Below, piece after piece: positions 11,768-25,099 of a stretch of 64,000 nucleotides of DNA. The stretch's first letter is position 1, and each line of letters opens with the position of its first letter. The position numbers and the translations under genes were made by a program. Source of the DNA: Porphyra umbilicalis (lineage: Eukaryota > Rhodophyta > Bangiophyceae > Bangiales > Bangiaceae); NCBI GenBank assembly GCA_002049455.2, contig KV919001.1, positions 59,097 through 123,096 of the forward strand, given 5' to 3'. The notes below the pieces were generated by a model. The model worked only from the letters and a program-made list of their open reading frames with translations, was not told where the DNA came from and made no database searches.

Positions 11768-12282
11768 GGGATGAAAAGGTCGTCTGTGCGCCTAGTGCCC
11801 GCGGACGCTCGGGCCACCGACGTGTACTCGTCGGCCTCCTACACCCTGTGACTGTCCCTCGTGTCGACGGCGGCCCCTGGGAGCAGCAGGACGTCGCACC
11901 GCGACCTCGCGCCAGCGGATAGAGCTCCTCGCTCCCGCGCAGCGCTCCCGCGCAGCGCTCAACGCTCGGTGCACGTCGGCTCCGCGGGCTCTGCCCAGTC
12001 GCTCAACTCGGGCACCAACAGGAGGTGACAGAATCGTGGATTCGGGACTGCCTGACATGCTCCTCTCGTCAAAGCTCACCTGCCACGTGCTCCACGCGCG
12101 AAAACGCAACTGGCACGTGCTCCAAGGTCGCTCCACGGTCGCTCCACGGTCGCTCCACAGTAGGTTCATGTTTGCTCGACGCTCGCTCCACGCTCGCGTG
12201 ACGGGACGGCGACAAGTAATAGAGTTGGGCGCGAGAAGCATGGCACGGAGGGATGGGAGTTGAGGCAAAAGTTTGGGAAAAA

Positions 12283-12402
12283 ACGTACAGCACGGGGGAT
12301 TCGCCTGTGATCCCTCACCAGACTACTAACCCCGCTCGCGGTCGCTTAGCTTCGGAATTCGGAATGGGTTCCGGCGCGTGTGACTCGGATATGGCCGTAC
12401 GT
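12283..12402 (-). rRNA. 5S rRNA, array copy 20
   Basis: Consensus body. m1 G, m2 GC. Confidence 0.96.
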
Positions 12403-12917
12403 GGGATGAAAAGGTCGTCTGTGCGCCTAGTGCCCGCGGACGCTCGGGCCACCGACGTGTACTCGTCGGCCTCCTACACCCTGTGACTGTCCCTCGTGTC
12501 GACGGCGGCCCCTGGGAGCAGCAGGACGTCGCACCGCGACCTCGCGCCAGCGGATAGAGCTCCTCGCTCCCGCGCAGCGCTCCCGCGCAGCGCTCAACGC
12601 TCGGTGCACGTCGGCTCCGCGGGCTCTGCCCAGTCGCTCAACTCGGGCACCAACAGGAGGTGACAGAATCGTGGATTCGGGACTGCCTGACATGCTCCTC
12701 TCGTCAAAGCTCACCTGCCACGTGCTCCACGCGCGAAAACGCAACTGGCACGTGCTCCAAGGTCGCTCCACGGTCGCTCCACGGTCGCTCCACAGTAGGT
12801 TCATGTTTGCTCGACGCTCGCTCCACGCTCGCGTGACGGGACGGCGACAAGTAATAGAGTTGGGCGCGAGAAGCATGGCACGGAGGGATGGGAGTTGAGG
12901 CAAAAGTTTGGGGAAAA

Positions 12918-13037
12918 ACGTACAGCACGGGGGATTCGCCTGTGATCCCTCACCAGACTACTAACCCCGCTCGCGGTCGCTTAGCTTCGGAATTCGGAAT
13001 GGGTTCCGGCGCGTGTGACTCGGATATGGCCGTACGT
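12918..13037 (-). rRNA. 5S rRNA, array copy 21
   Basis: Consensus body. The terminator is T5 with a compensating extra G. m1 G, m2 GC. Confidence 0.96.
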
Positions 13038-13552
13038 GGGATGAAAAGGTCGTCTGTGCGCCTAGTGCCCGCGGACGCTCGGGCCACCGACGTGTACTCG
13101 TCGGCCTCCTACACCCTGTGACTGTCCCTCGTGTCGACGGCGGCCCCTGGGAGCAGCAGGACGTCGCACCGCGACCTCGCGCCAGCGGATAGAGCTCCTC
13201 GCTCCCGCGCAGCGCTCCCGCGCAGCGCTCAACGCTCGGTGCACGTCGGCTCCGCGGGCTCTGCCCAGTCGCTCAACTCGGGCACCAACAGGAGGTGACA
13301 GAATCGTGGATTCGGGACTGCCTGACATGCTCCTCTCGTCAAAGCTCACCTGCCACGTGCTCCACGCGCGAAAACGCAACTGGCACGTGCTCCAAGGTCG
13401 CTCCACGGTCGCTCCACGGTCGCTCCACAGTAGGTTCATGTTTGCTCGACGCTCGCTCCACGCTCGCGTGACGGGACGGCGACAAGTAATAGAGTTGGGC
13501 GCGAGAAGCATGGCACGGAGGGATGGGAGTTGAGGCAAAAGTTTGGGAAAAA

Positions 13553-13672
13553 ACGTACAGCACGGGGGATTCGCCTGTGATCCCTCACCAGACTACTAAC
13601 CCCGCTCGCGGTCGCTTAGCTTCGGAATTCGGAATGGGTTCCGGCGCGTGTGACTCGGATATGGCCGTACGT
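13553..13672 (-). rRNA. 5S rRNA, array copy 22
   Basis: Consensus body. m1 G, m2 GC. Confidence 0.96.
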
Positions 13673-14187
13673 GGGATGAAAAGGTCGTCTGTGCGCCTAG
13701 TGCCCGCGGACGCTCGGGCCACCGACGTGTACTCGTCGGCCTCCTACACCCTGTGACTGTCCCTCGTGTCGACGGCGGCCCCTGGGAGCAGCAGGACGTC
13801 GCACCGCGACCTCGCGCCAGCGGATAGAGCTCCTCGCTCCCGCGCAGCGCTCCCGCGCAGCGCTCAACGCTCGGTGCACGTCGGCTCCGCGGGCTCTGCC
13901 CAGTCGCTCAACTCGGGCACCAACAGGAGGTGACAGAATCGTGGATTCGGGACTGCCTGACATGCTCCTCTCGTCAAAGCTCACCTGCCACGTGCTCCAC
14001 GCGCGAAAACGCAACTGGCACGTGCTCCAAGGTCGCTCCACGGTCGCTCCACGGTCGCTCCACAGTAGGTTCATGTTTGCTCGACGCTCGCTCCACGCTC
14101 GCGTGACGGGACGGCGACAAGTAATAGAGTTGGGCGCGAGAAGCATGGCACGGAGGGATGGGAGTTGAGGCAAAAGTTTGGGAAAAA

Positions 14188-14307
14188 ACGTACAGCACGG
14201 GGGATTCGCCTGTGATCCCTCACCAGACTACTAACCCCGCTCGCGGTCGCTTAGCTTCGGAATTCGGAATGGGTTCCGGCGCGTGTGACTCGGATATGGC
14301 CGTACGT
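14188..14307 (-). rRNA. 5S rRNA, array copy 23
   Basis: Consensus body. m1 G, m2 GC. Confidence 0.96.
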
Positions 14308-14822
14308 GGGATGAAAAGGTCGTCTGTGCGCCTAGTGCCCGCGGACGCTCGGGCCACCGACGTGTACTCGTCGGCCTCCTACACCCTGTGACTGTCCCTC
14401 GTGTCGACGGCGGCCCCTGGGAGCAGCAGGACGTCGCACCGCGACCTCGCGCCAGCGGATAGAGCTCCTCGCTCCCGCGCAGCGCTCCCGCGCAGCGCTC
14501 AACGCTCGGTGCACGTCGGCTCCGCGGGCTCTGCCCAGTCGCTCAACTCGGGCACCAACAGGAGGTGACAGAATCGTGGATTCGGGACTGCCTGACATGC
14601 TCCTCTCGTCAAAGCTCACCTGCCACGTGCTCCACGCGCGAAAACGCAACTGGCACGTGCTCCAAGGTCGCTCCACGGTCGCTCCACGGTCGCTCCACAG
14701 TAGGTTCATGTTTGCTCGACGCTCGCTCCACGCTCGCGTGACGGGACGGCGACAAGTAATAGAGTTGGGCGCGAGAAGCATGGCACGGAGGGATGGGAGT
14801 TGAGGCAAAAGTTTGGGAAAAA

Positions 14823-14942
14823 ACGTACAGCACGGGGGATTCGCCTGTGATCCCTCACCAGACTACTAACCCCGCTCGCGGTCGCTTAGCTTCGGAATTC
14901 GGAATGGGTTCCGGCGCGTGTGACTCGGATATGGCCGTACGT
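14823..14942 (-). rRNA. 5S rRNA, array copy 24
   Basis: Consensus body. m1 G, m2 CC. Confidence 0.96.
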
Positions 14943-15457
14943 GGGATGAAAAGGTCGTCTGTGCGCCTAGTGCCCGCGGACGCTCGGGCCACCGACGTGT
15001 ACTCGTCGCCCTCCTACACCCTGTGACTGTCCCTCGTGTCGACGGCGGCCCCTGGGAGCAGCAGGACGTCGCACCGCGACCTCGCGCCAGCGGATAGAGC
15101 TCCTCGCTCCCGCGCAGCGCTCCCGCGCAGCGCTCAACGCTCGGTGCACGTCGGCTCCGCGGGCTCTGCCCAGTCGCTCAACTCGGGCACCAACAGGAGG
15201 TGACAGAATCGTGGATTCGGGACTGCCTGACATGCTCCTCTCGTCAAAGCTCACCTGCCACGTGCTCCACGCGCGAAAACGCAACTGGCACGTGCTCCAA
15301 GGTCGCTCCACGGTCGCTCCACGGTCGCTCCACAGTAGGTTCATGTTTGCTCGACGCTCGCTCCACGCTCGCGTGACGGGACGGCGACAAGTAATAGAGT
15401 TGGGCGCGAGAAGCATGGCACGGAGGGATGGGAGTTGAGGCAAAAGTTTGGGAAAAA

Positions 15458-15577
15458 ACGTACAGCACGGGGGATTCGCCTGTGATCCCTCACCAGACTA
15501 CTAACCCCGCTCGCGGTCGCTTAGCTTCGGAATTCGGAATGGGTTCCGGCGCGTGTGACTCGGATATGGCCGTACGT
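15458..15577 (-). rRNA. 5S rRNA, array copy 25
   Basis: Consensus body. m1 G, m2 CC. Confidence 0.96.
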
Positions 15578-16092
15578 GGGATGAAAAGGTCGTCTGTGCG
15601 CCTAGTGCCCGCGGACGCTCGGGCCACCGACGTGTACTCGTCGCCCTCCTACACCCTGTGACTGTCCCTCGTGTCGACGGCGGCCCCTGGGAGCAGCAGG
15701 ACGTCGCACCGCGACCTCGCGCCAGCGGATAGAGCTCCTCGCTCCCGCGCAGCGCTCCCGCGCAGCGCTCAACGCTCGGTGCACGTCGGCTCCGCGGGCT
15801 CTGCCCAGTCGCTCAACTCGGGCACCAACAGGAGGTGACAGAATCGTGGATTCGGGACTGCCTGACATGCTCCTCTCGTCAAAGCTCACCTGCCACGTGC
15901 TCCACGCGCGAAAACGCAACTGGCACGTGCTCCAAGGTCGCTCCACGGTCGCTCCACGGTCGCTCCACAGTAGGTTCATGTTTGCTCGACGCTCGCTCCA
16001 CGCTCGCGTGACGGGACGGCGACAAGTAATAGAGTTGGGCGCGAGAAGCATGGCACGGAGGGATGGGAGTTGAGGCAAAAGTTTGGGAAAAA

Positions 16093-16212
16093 ACGTACAG
16101 CACGGGGGATTCGCCTGTGATCCCTCACCAGACTACTAACCCCGCTCGCGGTCGCTTAGCTTCGGAATTCGGAATGGGTTCCGGCGCGTGTGACTCGGAT
16201 ATGGCCGTACGT
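16093..16212 (-). rRNA. 5S rRNA, array copy 26
   Basis: Consensus body. m1 G, m2 del. Confidence 0.96.
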
Positions 16213-16727
16213 GGGATGAAAAGGTCGTCTGTGCGCCTAGTGCCCGCGGACGCTCGGGCCACCGACGTGTACTCGTCGCCTCCTACACCCTGTGACTGTC
16301 CCTCGTGTCGACGGCGGCCCCTGGGAGCAGCAGGACGTCGCACCGCGACCTCGCGCCAGCGGATAGAGCTCCTCGCTCCCGCGCAGCGCTCCCGCGCAGC
16401 GCTCAACGCTCGGTGCACGTCGGCTCCGCGGGCTCTGCCCAGTCGCTCAACTCGGGCACCAACAGGAGGTGACAGAATCGTGGATTCGGGACTGCCTGAC
16501 ATGCTCCTCTCGTCAAAGCTCACCTGCCACGTGCTCCACGCGCGAAAACGCAACTGGCACGTGCTCCAAGGTCGCTCCACGGTCGCTCCACGGTCGCTCC
16601 ACAGTAGGTTCATGTTTGCTCGACGCTCGCTCCACGCTCGCGTGACGGGACGGCGACAAGTAATAGAGTTGGGCGCGAGAAGCATGGCACGGAGGGATGG
16701 GAGTTGAGGCAAAAGTTTGGGGAAAAA

Positions 16728-16847
16728 ACGTACAGCACGGGGGATTCGCCTGTGATCCCTCACCAGACTACTAACCCCGCTCGCGGTCGCTTAGCTTCGG
16801 AATTCGGAATGGGTTCCGGCGCGTGTGACTCGGATATGGCCGTACGT
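16728..16847 (-). rRNA. 5S rRNA, array copy 27
   Basis: Consensus body. Extra G beside the T6 run. m1 G, m2 CC. Confidence 0.96.
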
Positions 16848-17362
16848 GGGATGAAAAGGTCGTCTGTGCGCCTAGTGCCCGCGGACGCTCGGGCCACCGA
16901 CGTGTACTCGTCGCCCTCCTACACCCTGTGACTGTCCCTCGTGTCGACGGCGGCCCCTGGGAGCAGCAGGACGTCGCACCGCGACCTCGCGCCAGCGGAT
17001 AGAGCTCCTCGCTCCCGCGCAGCGCTCCCGCGCAGCGCTCAACGCTCGGTGCACGTCGGCTCCGCGGGCTCTGCCCAGTCGCTCAACTCGGGCACCAACA
17101 GGAGGTGACAGAATCGTGGATTCGGGACTGCCTGACATGCTCCTCTCGTCAAAGCTCACCTGCCACGTGCTCCACGCGCGAAAACGCAACTGGCACGTGC
17201 TCCAAGGTCGCTCCACGGTCGCTCCACGGTCGCTCCACAGTAGGTTCATGTTTGCTCGACGCTCGCTCCACGCTCGCGTGACGGGACGGCGACAAGTAAT
17301 AGAGTTGGGCGCGAGAAGCATGGCACGGAGGGATGGGAGTTGAGGCAAAAGTTTGGGAAAAA

Positions 17363-17482
17363 ACGTACAGCACGGGGGATTCGCCTGTGATCCCTCACCA
17401 GACTACTAACCCCGCTCGCGGTCGCTTAGCTTCGGAATTCGGAATGGGTTCCGGCGCGTGTGACTCGGATATGGCCGTACGT
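17363..17482 (-). rRNA. 5S rRNA, array copy 28
   Basis: Consensus body. m1 C, m2 GC. Confidence 0.96.
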
Positions 17483-17997
17483 GGGATGAAAAGGTCGTCT
17501 GTGCGCCTAGTGCCCGCGGACCCTCGGGCCACCGACGTGTACTCGTCGGCCTCCTACACCCTGTGACTGTCCCTCGTGTCGACGGCGGCCCCTGGGAGCA
17601 GCAGGACGTCGCACCGCGACCTCGCGCCAGCGGATAGAGCTCCTCGCTCCCGCGCAGCGCTCCCGCGCAGCGCTCAACGCTCGGTGCACGTCGGCTCCGC
17701 GGGCTCTGCCCAGTCGCTCAACTCGGGCACCAACAGGAGGTGACAGAATCGTGGATTCGGGACTGCCTGACATGCTCCTCTCGTCAAAGCTCACCTGCCA
17801 CGTGCTCCACGCGCGAAAACGCAACTGGCACGTGCTCCAAGGTCGCTCCACGGTCGCTCCACGGTCGCTCCACAGTAGGTTCATGTTTGCTCGACGCTCG
17901 CTCCACGCTCGCGTGACGGGACGGCGACAAGTAATAGAGTTGGGCGCGAGAAGCATGGCACGGAGGGATGGGAGTTGAGGCAAAAGTTTGGGAAAAA

Positions 17998-18117
17998 ACG
18001 TACAGCACGGGGGATTCGCCTGTGATCCCTCACCAGACTACTAACCCCGCTCGCGGTCGCTTAGCTTCGGAATTCGGAATGGGTTCCGGCGCGTGTGACT
18101 CGGATATGGCCGTACGT
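17998..18117 (-). rRNA. 5S rRNA, array copy 29
   Basis: Consensus body. m1 G, m2 del. Confidence 0.96.
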
Positions 18118-18631
18118 GGGATGAAAAGGTCGTCTGTGCGCCTAGTGCCCGCGGACGCTCGGGCCACCGACGTGTACTCGTCGCCTCCTACACCCTGTGA
18201 CTGTCCCTCGTGTCGACGGCGGCCCCTGGGAGCAGCAGGACGTCGCACCGCGACCTCGCGCCAGCGGATAGAGCTCCTCGCTCCCGCGCAGCGCTCCCGC
18301 GCAGCGCTCAACGCTCGGTGCACGTCGGCTCCGCGGGCTCTGCCCAGTCGCTCAACTCGGGCACCAACAGGAGGTGACAGAATCGTGGATTCGGGACTGC
18401 CTGACATGCTCCTCTCGTCAAAGCTCACCTGCCACGTGCTCCACGCGCGAAAACGCAACTGGCACGTGCTCCAAGGTCGCTCCACGGTCGCTCCACGGTC
18501 GCTCCACAGTAGGTTCATGTTTGCTCGACGCTCGCTCCACGCTCGCGTGACGGGACGGCGACAAGTAATAGAGTTGGGCGCGAGAAGCATGGCACGGAGG
18601 GATGGGAGTTGAGGCAAAAGTTTGGGAAAAA

Positions 18632-18751
18632 ACGTACAGCACGGGGGATTCGCCTGTGATCCCTCACCAGACTACTAACCCCGCTCGCGGTCGCTTAGCT
18701 TCGGAATTCGGAATGGGTTCCGGCGCGTGTGACTCGGATATGGCCGTACGT
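18632..18751 (-). rRNA. 5S rRNA, array copy 30
   Basis: Consensus body. m1 G, m2 GC. Confidence 0.96.
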
Positions 18752-19266
18752 GGGATGAAAAGGTCGTCTGTGCGCCTAGTGCCCGCGGACGCTCGGGCCA
18801 CCGACGTGTACTCGTCGGCCTCCTACACCCTGTGACTGTCCCTCGTGTCGACGGCGGCCCCTGGGAGCAGCAGGACGTCGCACCGCGACCTCGCGCCAGC
18901 GGATAGAGCTCCTCGCTCCCGCGCAGCGCTCCCGCGCAGCGCTCAACGCTCGGTGCACGTCGGCTCCGCGGGCTCTGCCCAGTCGCTCAACTCGGGCACC
19001 AACAGGAGGTGACAGAATCGTGGATTCGGGACTGCCTGACATGCTCCTCTCGTCAAAGCTCACCTGCCACGTGCTCCACGCGCGAAAACGCAACTGGCAC
19101 GTGCTCCAAGGTCGCTCCACGGTCGCTCCACGGTCGCTCCACAGTAGGTTCATGTTTGCTCGACGCTCGCTCCACGCTCGCGTGACGGGACGGCGACAAG
19201 TAATAGAGTTGGGCGCGAGAAGCATGGCACGGAGGGATGGGAGTTGAGGCAAAAGTTTGGGAAAAA

Positions 19267-19386
19267 ACGTACAGCACGGGGGATTCGCCTGTGATCCCTC
19301 ACCAGACTACTAACCCCGCTCGCGGTCGCTTAGCTTCGGAATTCGGAATGGGTTCCGGCGCGTGTGACTCGGATATGGCCGTACGT
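19267..19386 (-). rRNA. 5S rRNA, array copy 31
   Basis: Consensus body. m1 C, m2 GC. Confidence 0.96.
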
Positions 19387-19901
19387 GGGATGAAAAGGTC
19401 GTCTGTGCGCCTAGTGCCCGCGGACCCTCGGGCCACCGACGTGTACTCGTCGGCCTCCTACACCCTGTGACTGTCCCTCGTGTCGACGGCGGCCCCTGGG
19501 AGCAGCAGGACGTCGCACCGCGACCTCGCGCCAGCGGATAGAGCTCCTCGCTCCCGCGCAGCGCTCCCGCGCAGCGCTCAACGCTCGGTGCACGTCGGCT
19601 CCGCGGGCTCTGCCCAGTCGCTCAACTCGGGCACCAACAGGAGGTGACAGAATCGTGGATTCGGGACTGCCTGACATGCTCCTCTCGTCAAAGCTCACCT
19701 GCCACGTGCTCCACGCGCGAAAACGCAACTGGCACGTGCTCCAAGGTCGCTCCACGGTCGCTCCACGGTCGCTCCACAGTAGGTTCATGTTTGCTCGACG
19801 CTCGCTCCACGCTCGCGTGACGGGACGGCGACAAGTAATAGAGTTGGGCGCGAGAAGCATGGCACGGAGGGATGGGAGTTGAGGCAAAAGTTTGGGAAAA
19901 A

Positions 19902-20021
19902 ACGTACAGCACGGGGGATTCGCCTGTGATCCCTCACCAGACTACTAACCCCGCTCGCGGTCGCTTAGCTTCGGAATTCGGAATGGGTTCCGGCGCGTGT
20001 GACTCGGATATGGCCGTACGT
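19902..20021 (-). rRNA. 5S rRNA, array copy 32
   Basis: Consensus body. m1 G, m2 CC. Confidence 0.96.
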
Positions 20022-20536
20022 GGGATGAAAAGGTCGTCTGTGCGCCTAGTGCCCGCGGACGCTCGGGCCACCGACGTGTACTCGTCGCCCTCCTACACCC
20101 TGTGACTGTCCCTCGTGTCGACGGCGGCCCCTGGGAGCAGCAGGACGTCGCACCGCGACCTCGCGCCAGCGGATAGAGCTCCTCGCTCCCGCGCAGCGCT
20201 CCCGCGCAGCGCTCAACGCTCGGTGCACGTCGGCTCCGCGGGCTCTGCCCAGTCGCTCAACTCGGGCACCAACAGGAGGTGACAGAATCGTGGATTCGGG
20301 ACTGCCTGACATGCTCCTCTCGTCAAAGCTCACCTGCCACGTGCTCCACGCGCGAAAACGCAACTGGCACGTGCTCCAAGGTCGCTCCACGGTCGCTCCA
20401 CGGTCGCTCCACAGTAGGTTCATGTTTGCTCGACGCTCGCTCCACGCTCGCGTGACGGGACGGCGACAAGTAATAGAGTTGGGCGCGAGAAGCATGGCAC
20501 GGAGGGATGGGAGTTGAGGCAAAAGTTTGGGAAAAA

Positions 20537-20656
20537 ACGTACAGCACGGGGGATTCGCCTGTGATCCCTCACCAGACTACTAACCCCGCTCGCGGTCGCT
20601 TAGCTTCGGAATTCGGAATGGGTTCCGGCGCGTGTGACTCGGATATGGCCGTACGT
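20537..20656 (-). rRNA. 5S rRNA, array copy 33
   Basis: Consensus body. m1 C, m2 CC. Confidence 0.96.
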
Positions 20657-21171
20657 GGGATGAAAAGGTCGTCTGTGCGCCTAGTGCCCGCGGACCCTCG
20701 GGCCACCGACGTGTACTCGTCGCCCTCCTACACCCTGTGACTGTCCCTCGTGTCGACGGCGGCCCCTGGGAGCAGCAGGACGTCGCACCGCGACCTCGCG
20801 CCAGCGGATAGAGCTCCTCGCTCCCGCGCAGCGCTCCCGCGCAGCGCTCAACGCTCGGTGCACGTCGGCTCCGCGGGCTCTGCCCAGTCGCTCAACTCGG
20901 GCACCAACAGGAGGTGACAGAATCGTGGATTCGGGACTGCCTGACATGCTCCTCTCGTCAAAGCTCACCTGCCACGTGCTCCACGCGCGAAAACGCAACT
21001 GGCACGTGCTCCAAGGTCGCTCCACGGTCGCTCCACGGTCGCTCCACAGTAGGTTCATGTTTGCTCGACGCTCGCTCCACGCTCGCGTGACGGGACGGCG
21101 ACAAGTAATAGAGTTGGGCGCGAGAAGCATGGCACGGAGGGATGGGAGTTGAGGCAAAAGTTTGGGAAAAA

Positions 21172-21291
21172 ACGTACAGCACGGGGGATTCGCCTGTGAT
21201 CCCTCACCAGACTACTAACCCCGCTCGCGGTCGCTTAGCTTCGGAATTCGGAATGGGTTCCGGCGCGTGTGACTCGGATATGGCCGTACGT
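21172..21291 (-). rRNA. 5S rRNA, array copy 34
   Basis: Consensus body. m1 G, m2 del. Confidence 0.96.
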
Positions 21292-21805
21292 GGGATGAAA
21301 AGGTCGTCTGTGCGCCTAGTGCCCGCGGACGCTCGGGCCACCGACGTGTACTCGTCGCCTCCTACACCCTGTGACTGTCCCTCGTGTCGACGGCGGCCCC
21401 TGGGAGCAGCAGGACGTCGCACCGCGACCTCGCGCCAGCGGATAGAGCTCCTCGCTCCCGCGCAGCGCTCCCGCGCAGCGCTCAACGCTCGGTGCACGTC
21501 GGCTCCGCGGGCTCTGCCCAGTCGCTCAACTCGGGCACCAACAGGAGGTGACAGAATCGTGGATTCGGGACTGCCTGACATGCTCCTCTCGTCAAAGCTC
21601 ACCTGCCACGTGCTCCACGCGCGAAAACGCAACTGGCACGTGCTCCAAGGTCGCTCCACGGTCGCTCCACGGTCGCTCCACAGTAGGTTCATGTTTGCTC
21701 GACGCTCGCTCCACGCTCGCGTGACGGGACGGCGACAAGTAATAGAGTTGGGCGCGAGAAGCATGGCACGGAGGGATGGGAGTTGAGGCAAAAGTTTGGG
21801 AAAAA

Positions 21806-21925
21806 ACGTACAGCACGGGGGATTCGCCTGTGATCCCTCACCAGACTACTAACCCCGCTCGCGGTCGCTTAGCTTCGGAATTCGGAATGGGTTCCGGCGC
21901 GTGTGACTCGGATATGGCCGTACGT
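21806..21925 (-). rRNA. 5S rRNA, array copy 35
   Basis: Consensus body. m1 G, m2 CC. Start of a stretch (copies 35-48) in which m2 CC dominates. Confidence 0.96.
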
Positions 21926-22440
21926 GGGATGAAAAGGTCGTCTGTGCGCCTAGTGCCCGCGGACGCTCGGGCCACCGACGTGTACTCGTCGCCCTCCTAC
22001 ACCCTGTGACTGTCCCTCGTGTCGACGGCGGCCCCTGGGAGCAGCAGGACGTCGCACCGCGACCTCGCGCCAGCGGATAGAGCTCCTCGCTCCCGCGCAG
22101 CGCTCCCGCGCAGCGCTCAACGCTCGGTGCACGTCGGCTCCGCGGGCTCTGCCCAGTCGCTCAACTCGGGCACCAACAGGAGGTGACAGAATCGTGGATT
22201 CGGGACTGCCTGACATGCTCCTCTCGTCAAAGCTCACCTGCCACGTGCTCCACGCGCGAAAACGCAACTGGCACGTGCTCCAAGGTCGCTCCACGGTCGC
22301 TCCACGGTCGCTCCACAGTAGGTTCATGTTTGCTCGACGCTCGCTCCACGCTCGCGTGACGGGACGGCGACAAGTAATAGAGTTGGGCGCGAGAAGCATG
22401 GCACGGAGGGATGGGAGTTGAGGCAAAAGTTTGGGAAAAA

Positions 22441-22560
22441 ACGTACAGCACGGGGGATTCGCCTGTGATCCCTCACCAGACTACTAACCCCGCTCGCGGT
22501 CGCTTAGCTTCGGAATTCGGAATGGGTTCCGGCGCGTGTGACTCGGATATGGCCGTACGT
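22441..22560 (-). rRNA. 5S rRNA, array copy 36
   Basis: Consensus body. m1 G, m2 CC. Confidence 0.96.
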
Positions 22561-23075
22561 GGGATGAAAAGGTCGTCTGTGCGCCTAGTGCCCGCGGACG
22601 CTCGGGCCACCGACGTGTACTCGTCGCCCTCCTACACCCTGTGACTGTCCCTCGTGTCGACGGCGGCCCCTGGGAGCAGCAGGACGTCGCACCGCGACCT
22701 CGCGCCAGCGGATAGAGCTCCTCGCTCCCGCGCAGCGCTCCCGCGCAGCGCTCAACGCTCGGTGCACGTCGGCTCCGCGGGCTCTGCCCAGTCGCTCAAC
22801 TCGGGCACCAACAGGAGGTGACAGAATCGTGGATTCGGGACTGCCTGACATGCTCCTCTCGTCAAAGCTCACCTGCCACGTGCTCCACGCGCGAAAACGC
22901 AACTGGCACGTGCTCCAAGGTCGCTCCACGGTCGCTCCACGGTCGCTCCACAGTAGGTTCATGTTTGCTCGACGCTCGCTCCACGCTCGCGTGACGGGAC
23001 GGCGACAAGTAATAGAGTTGGGCGCGAGAAGCATGGCACGGAGGGATGGGAGTTGAGGCAAAAGTTTGGGGAAAA

Positions 23076-23195
23076 ACGTACAGCACGGGGGATTCGCCTG
23101 TGATCCCTCACCAGACTACTAACCCCGCTCGCGGTCGCTTAGCTTCGGAATTCGGAATGGGTTCCGGCGCGTGTGACTCGGATATGGCCGTACGT
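23076..23195 (-). rRNA. 5S rRNA, array copy 37
   Basis: Consensus body. T5 terminator with an extra G. m1 G, m2 CC. Confidence 0.96.
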
Positions 23196-23710
23196 GGGAT
23201 GAAAAGGTCGTCTGTGCGCCTAGTGCCCGCGGACGCTCGGGCCACCGACGTGTACTCGTCGCCCTCCTACACCCTGTGACTGTCCCTCGTGTCGACGGCG
23301 GCCCCTGGGAGCAGCAGGACGTCGCACCGCGACCTCGCGCCAGCGGATAGAGCTCCTCGCTCCCGCGCAGCGCTCCCGCGCAGCGCTCAACGCTCGGTGC
23401 ACGTCGGCTCCGCGGGCTCTGCCCAGTCGCTCAACTCGGGCACCAACAGGAGGTGACAGAATCGTGGATTCGGGACTGCCTGACATGCTCCTCTCGTCAA
23501 AGCTCACCTGCCACGTGCTCCACGCGCGAAAACGCAACTGGCACGTGCTCCAAGGTCGCTCCACGGTCGCTCCACGGTCGCTCCACAGTAGGTTCATGTT
23601 TGCTCGACGCTCGCTCCACGCTCGCGTGACGGGACGGCGACAAGTAATAGAGTTGGGCGCGAGAAGCATGGCACGGAGGGATGGGAGTTGAGGCAAAAGT
23701 TTGGGAAAAA

Positions 23711-23830
23711 ACGTACAGCACGGGGGATTCGCCTGTGATCCCTCACCAGACTACTAACCCCGCTCGCGGTCGCTTAGCTTCGGAATTCGGAATGGGTTCC
23801 GGCGCGTGTGACTCGGATATGGCCGTACGT
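23711..23830 (-). rRNA. 5S rRNA, array copy 38
   Basis: Consensus body. m1 C, m2 del. Confidence 0.96.
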
Positions 23831-24344
23831 GGGATGAAAAGGTCGTCTGTGCGCCTAGTGCCCGCGGACCCTCGGGCCACCGACGTGTACTCGTCGCCTC
23901 CTACACCCTGTGACTGTCCCTCGTGTCGACGGCGGCCCCTGGGAGCAGCAGGACGTCGCACCGCGACCTCGCGCCAGCGGATAGAGCTCCTCGCTCCCGC
24001 GCAGCGCTCCCGCGCAGCGCTCAACGCTCGGTGCACGTCGGCTCCGCGGGCTCTGCCCAGTCGCTCAACTCGGGCACCAACAGGAGGTGACAGAATCGTG
24101 GATTCGGGACTGCCTGACATGCTCCTCTCGTCAAAGCTCACCTGCCACGTGCTCCACGCGCGAAAACGCAACTGGCACGTGCTCCAAGGTCGCTCCACGG
24201 TCGCTCCACGGTCGCTCCACAGTAGGTTCATGTTTGCTCGACGCTCGCTCCACGCTCGCGTGACGGGACGGCGACAAGTAATAGAGTTGGGCGCGAGAAG
24301 CATGGCACGGAGGGATGGGAGTTGAGGCAAAAGTTTGGGAAAAA

Positions 24345-24464
24345 ACGTACAGCACGGGGGATTCGCCTGTGATCCCTCACCAGACTACTAACCCCGCTCG
24401 CGGTCGCTTAGCTTCGGAATTCGGAATGGGTTCCGGCGCGTGTGACTCGGATATGGCCGTACGT
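24345..24464 (-). rRNA. 5S rRNA, array copy 39
   Basis: Consensus body. m1 G, m2 CC. Confidence 0.96.
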
Positions 24465-24979
24465 GGGATGAAAAGGTCGTCTGTGCGCCTAGTGCCCGCG
24501 GACGCTCGGGCCACCGACGTGTACTCGTCGCCCTCCTACACCCTGTGACTGTCCCTCGTGTCGACGGCGGCCCCTGGGAGCAGCAGGACGTCGCACCGCG
24601 ACCTCGCGCCAGCGGATAGAGCTCCTCGCTCCCGCGCAGCGCTCCCGCGCAGCGCTCAACGCTCGGTGCACGTCGGCTCCGCGGGCTCTGCCCAGTCGCT
24701 CAACTCGGGCACCAACAGGAGGTGACAGAATCGTGGATTCGGGACTGCCTGACATGCTCCTCTCGTCAAAGCTCACCTGCCACGTGCTCCACGCGCGAAA
24801 ACGCAACTGGCACGTGCTCCAAGGTCGCTCCACGGTCGCTCCACGGTCGCTCCACAGTAGGTTCATGTTTGCTCGACGCTCGCTCCACGCTCGCGTGACG
24901 GGACGGCGACAAGTAATAGAGTTGGGCGCGAGAAGCATGGCACGGAGGGATGGGAGTTGAGGCAAAAGTTTGGGAAAAA

Positions 24980-25099
24980 ACGTACAGCACGGGGGATTCG
25001 CCTGTGATCCCTCACCAGACTACTAACCCCGCTCGCGGTCGCTTAGCTTCGGAATTCGGAATGGGTTCCGGCGCGTGTGACTCGGATATGGCCGTACGT
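24980..25099 (-). rRNA. 5S rRNA, array copy 40
   Basis: Consensus body. m1 G, m2 CC. Confidence 0.96.
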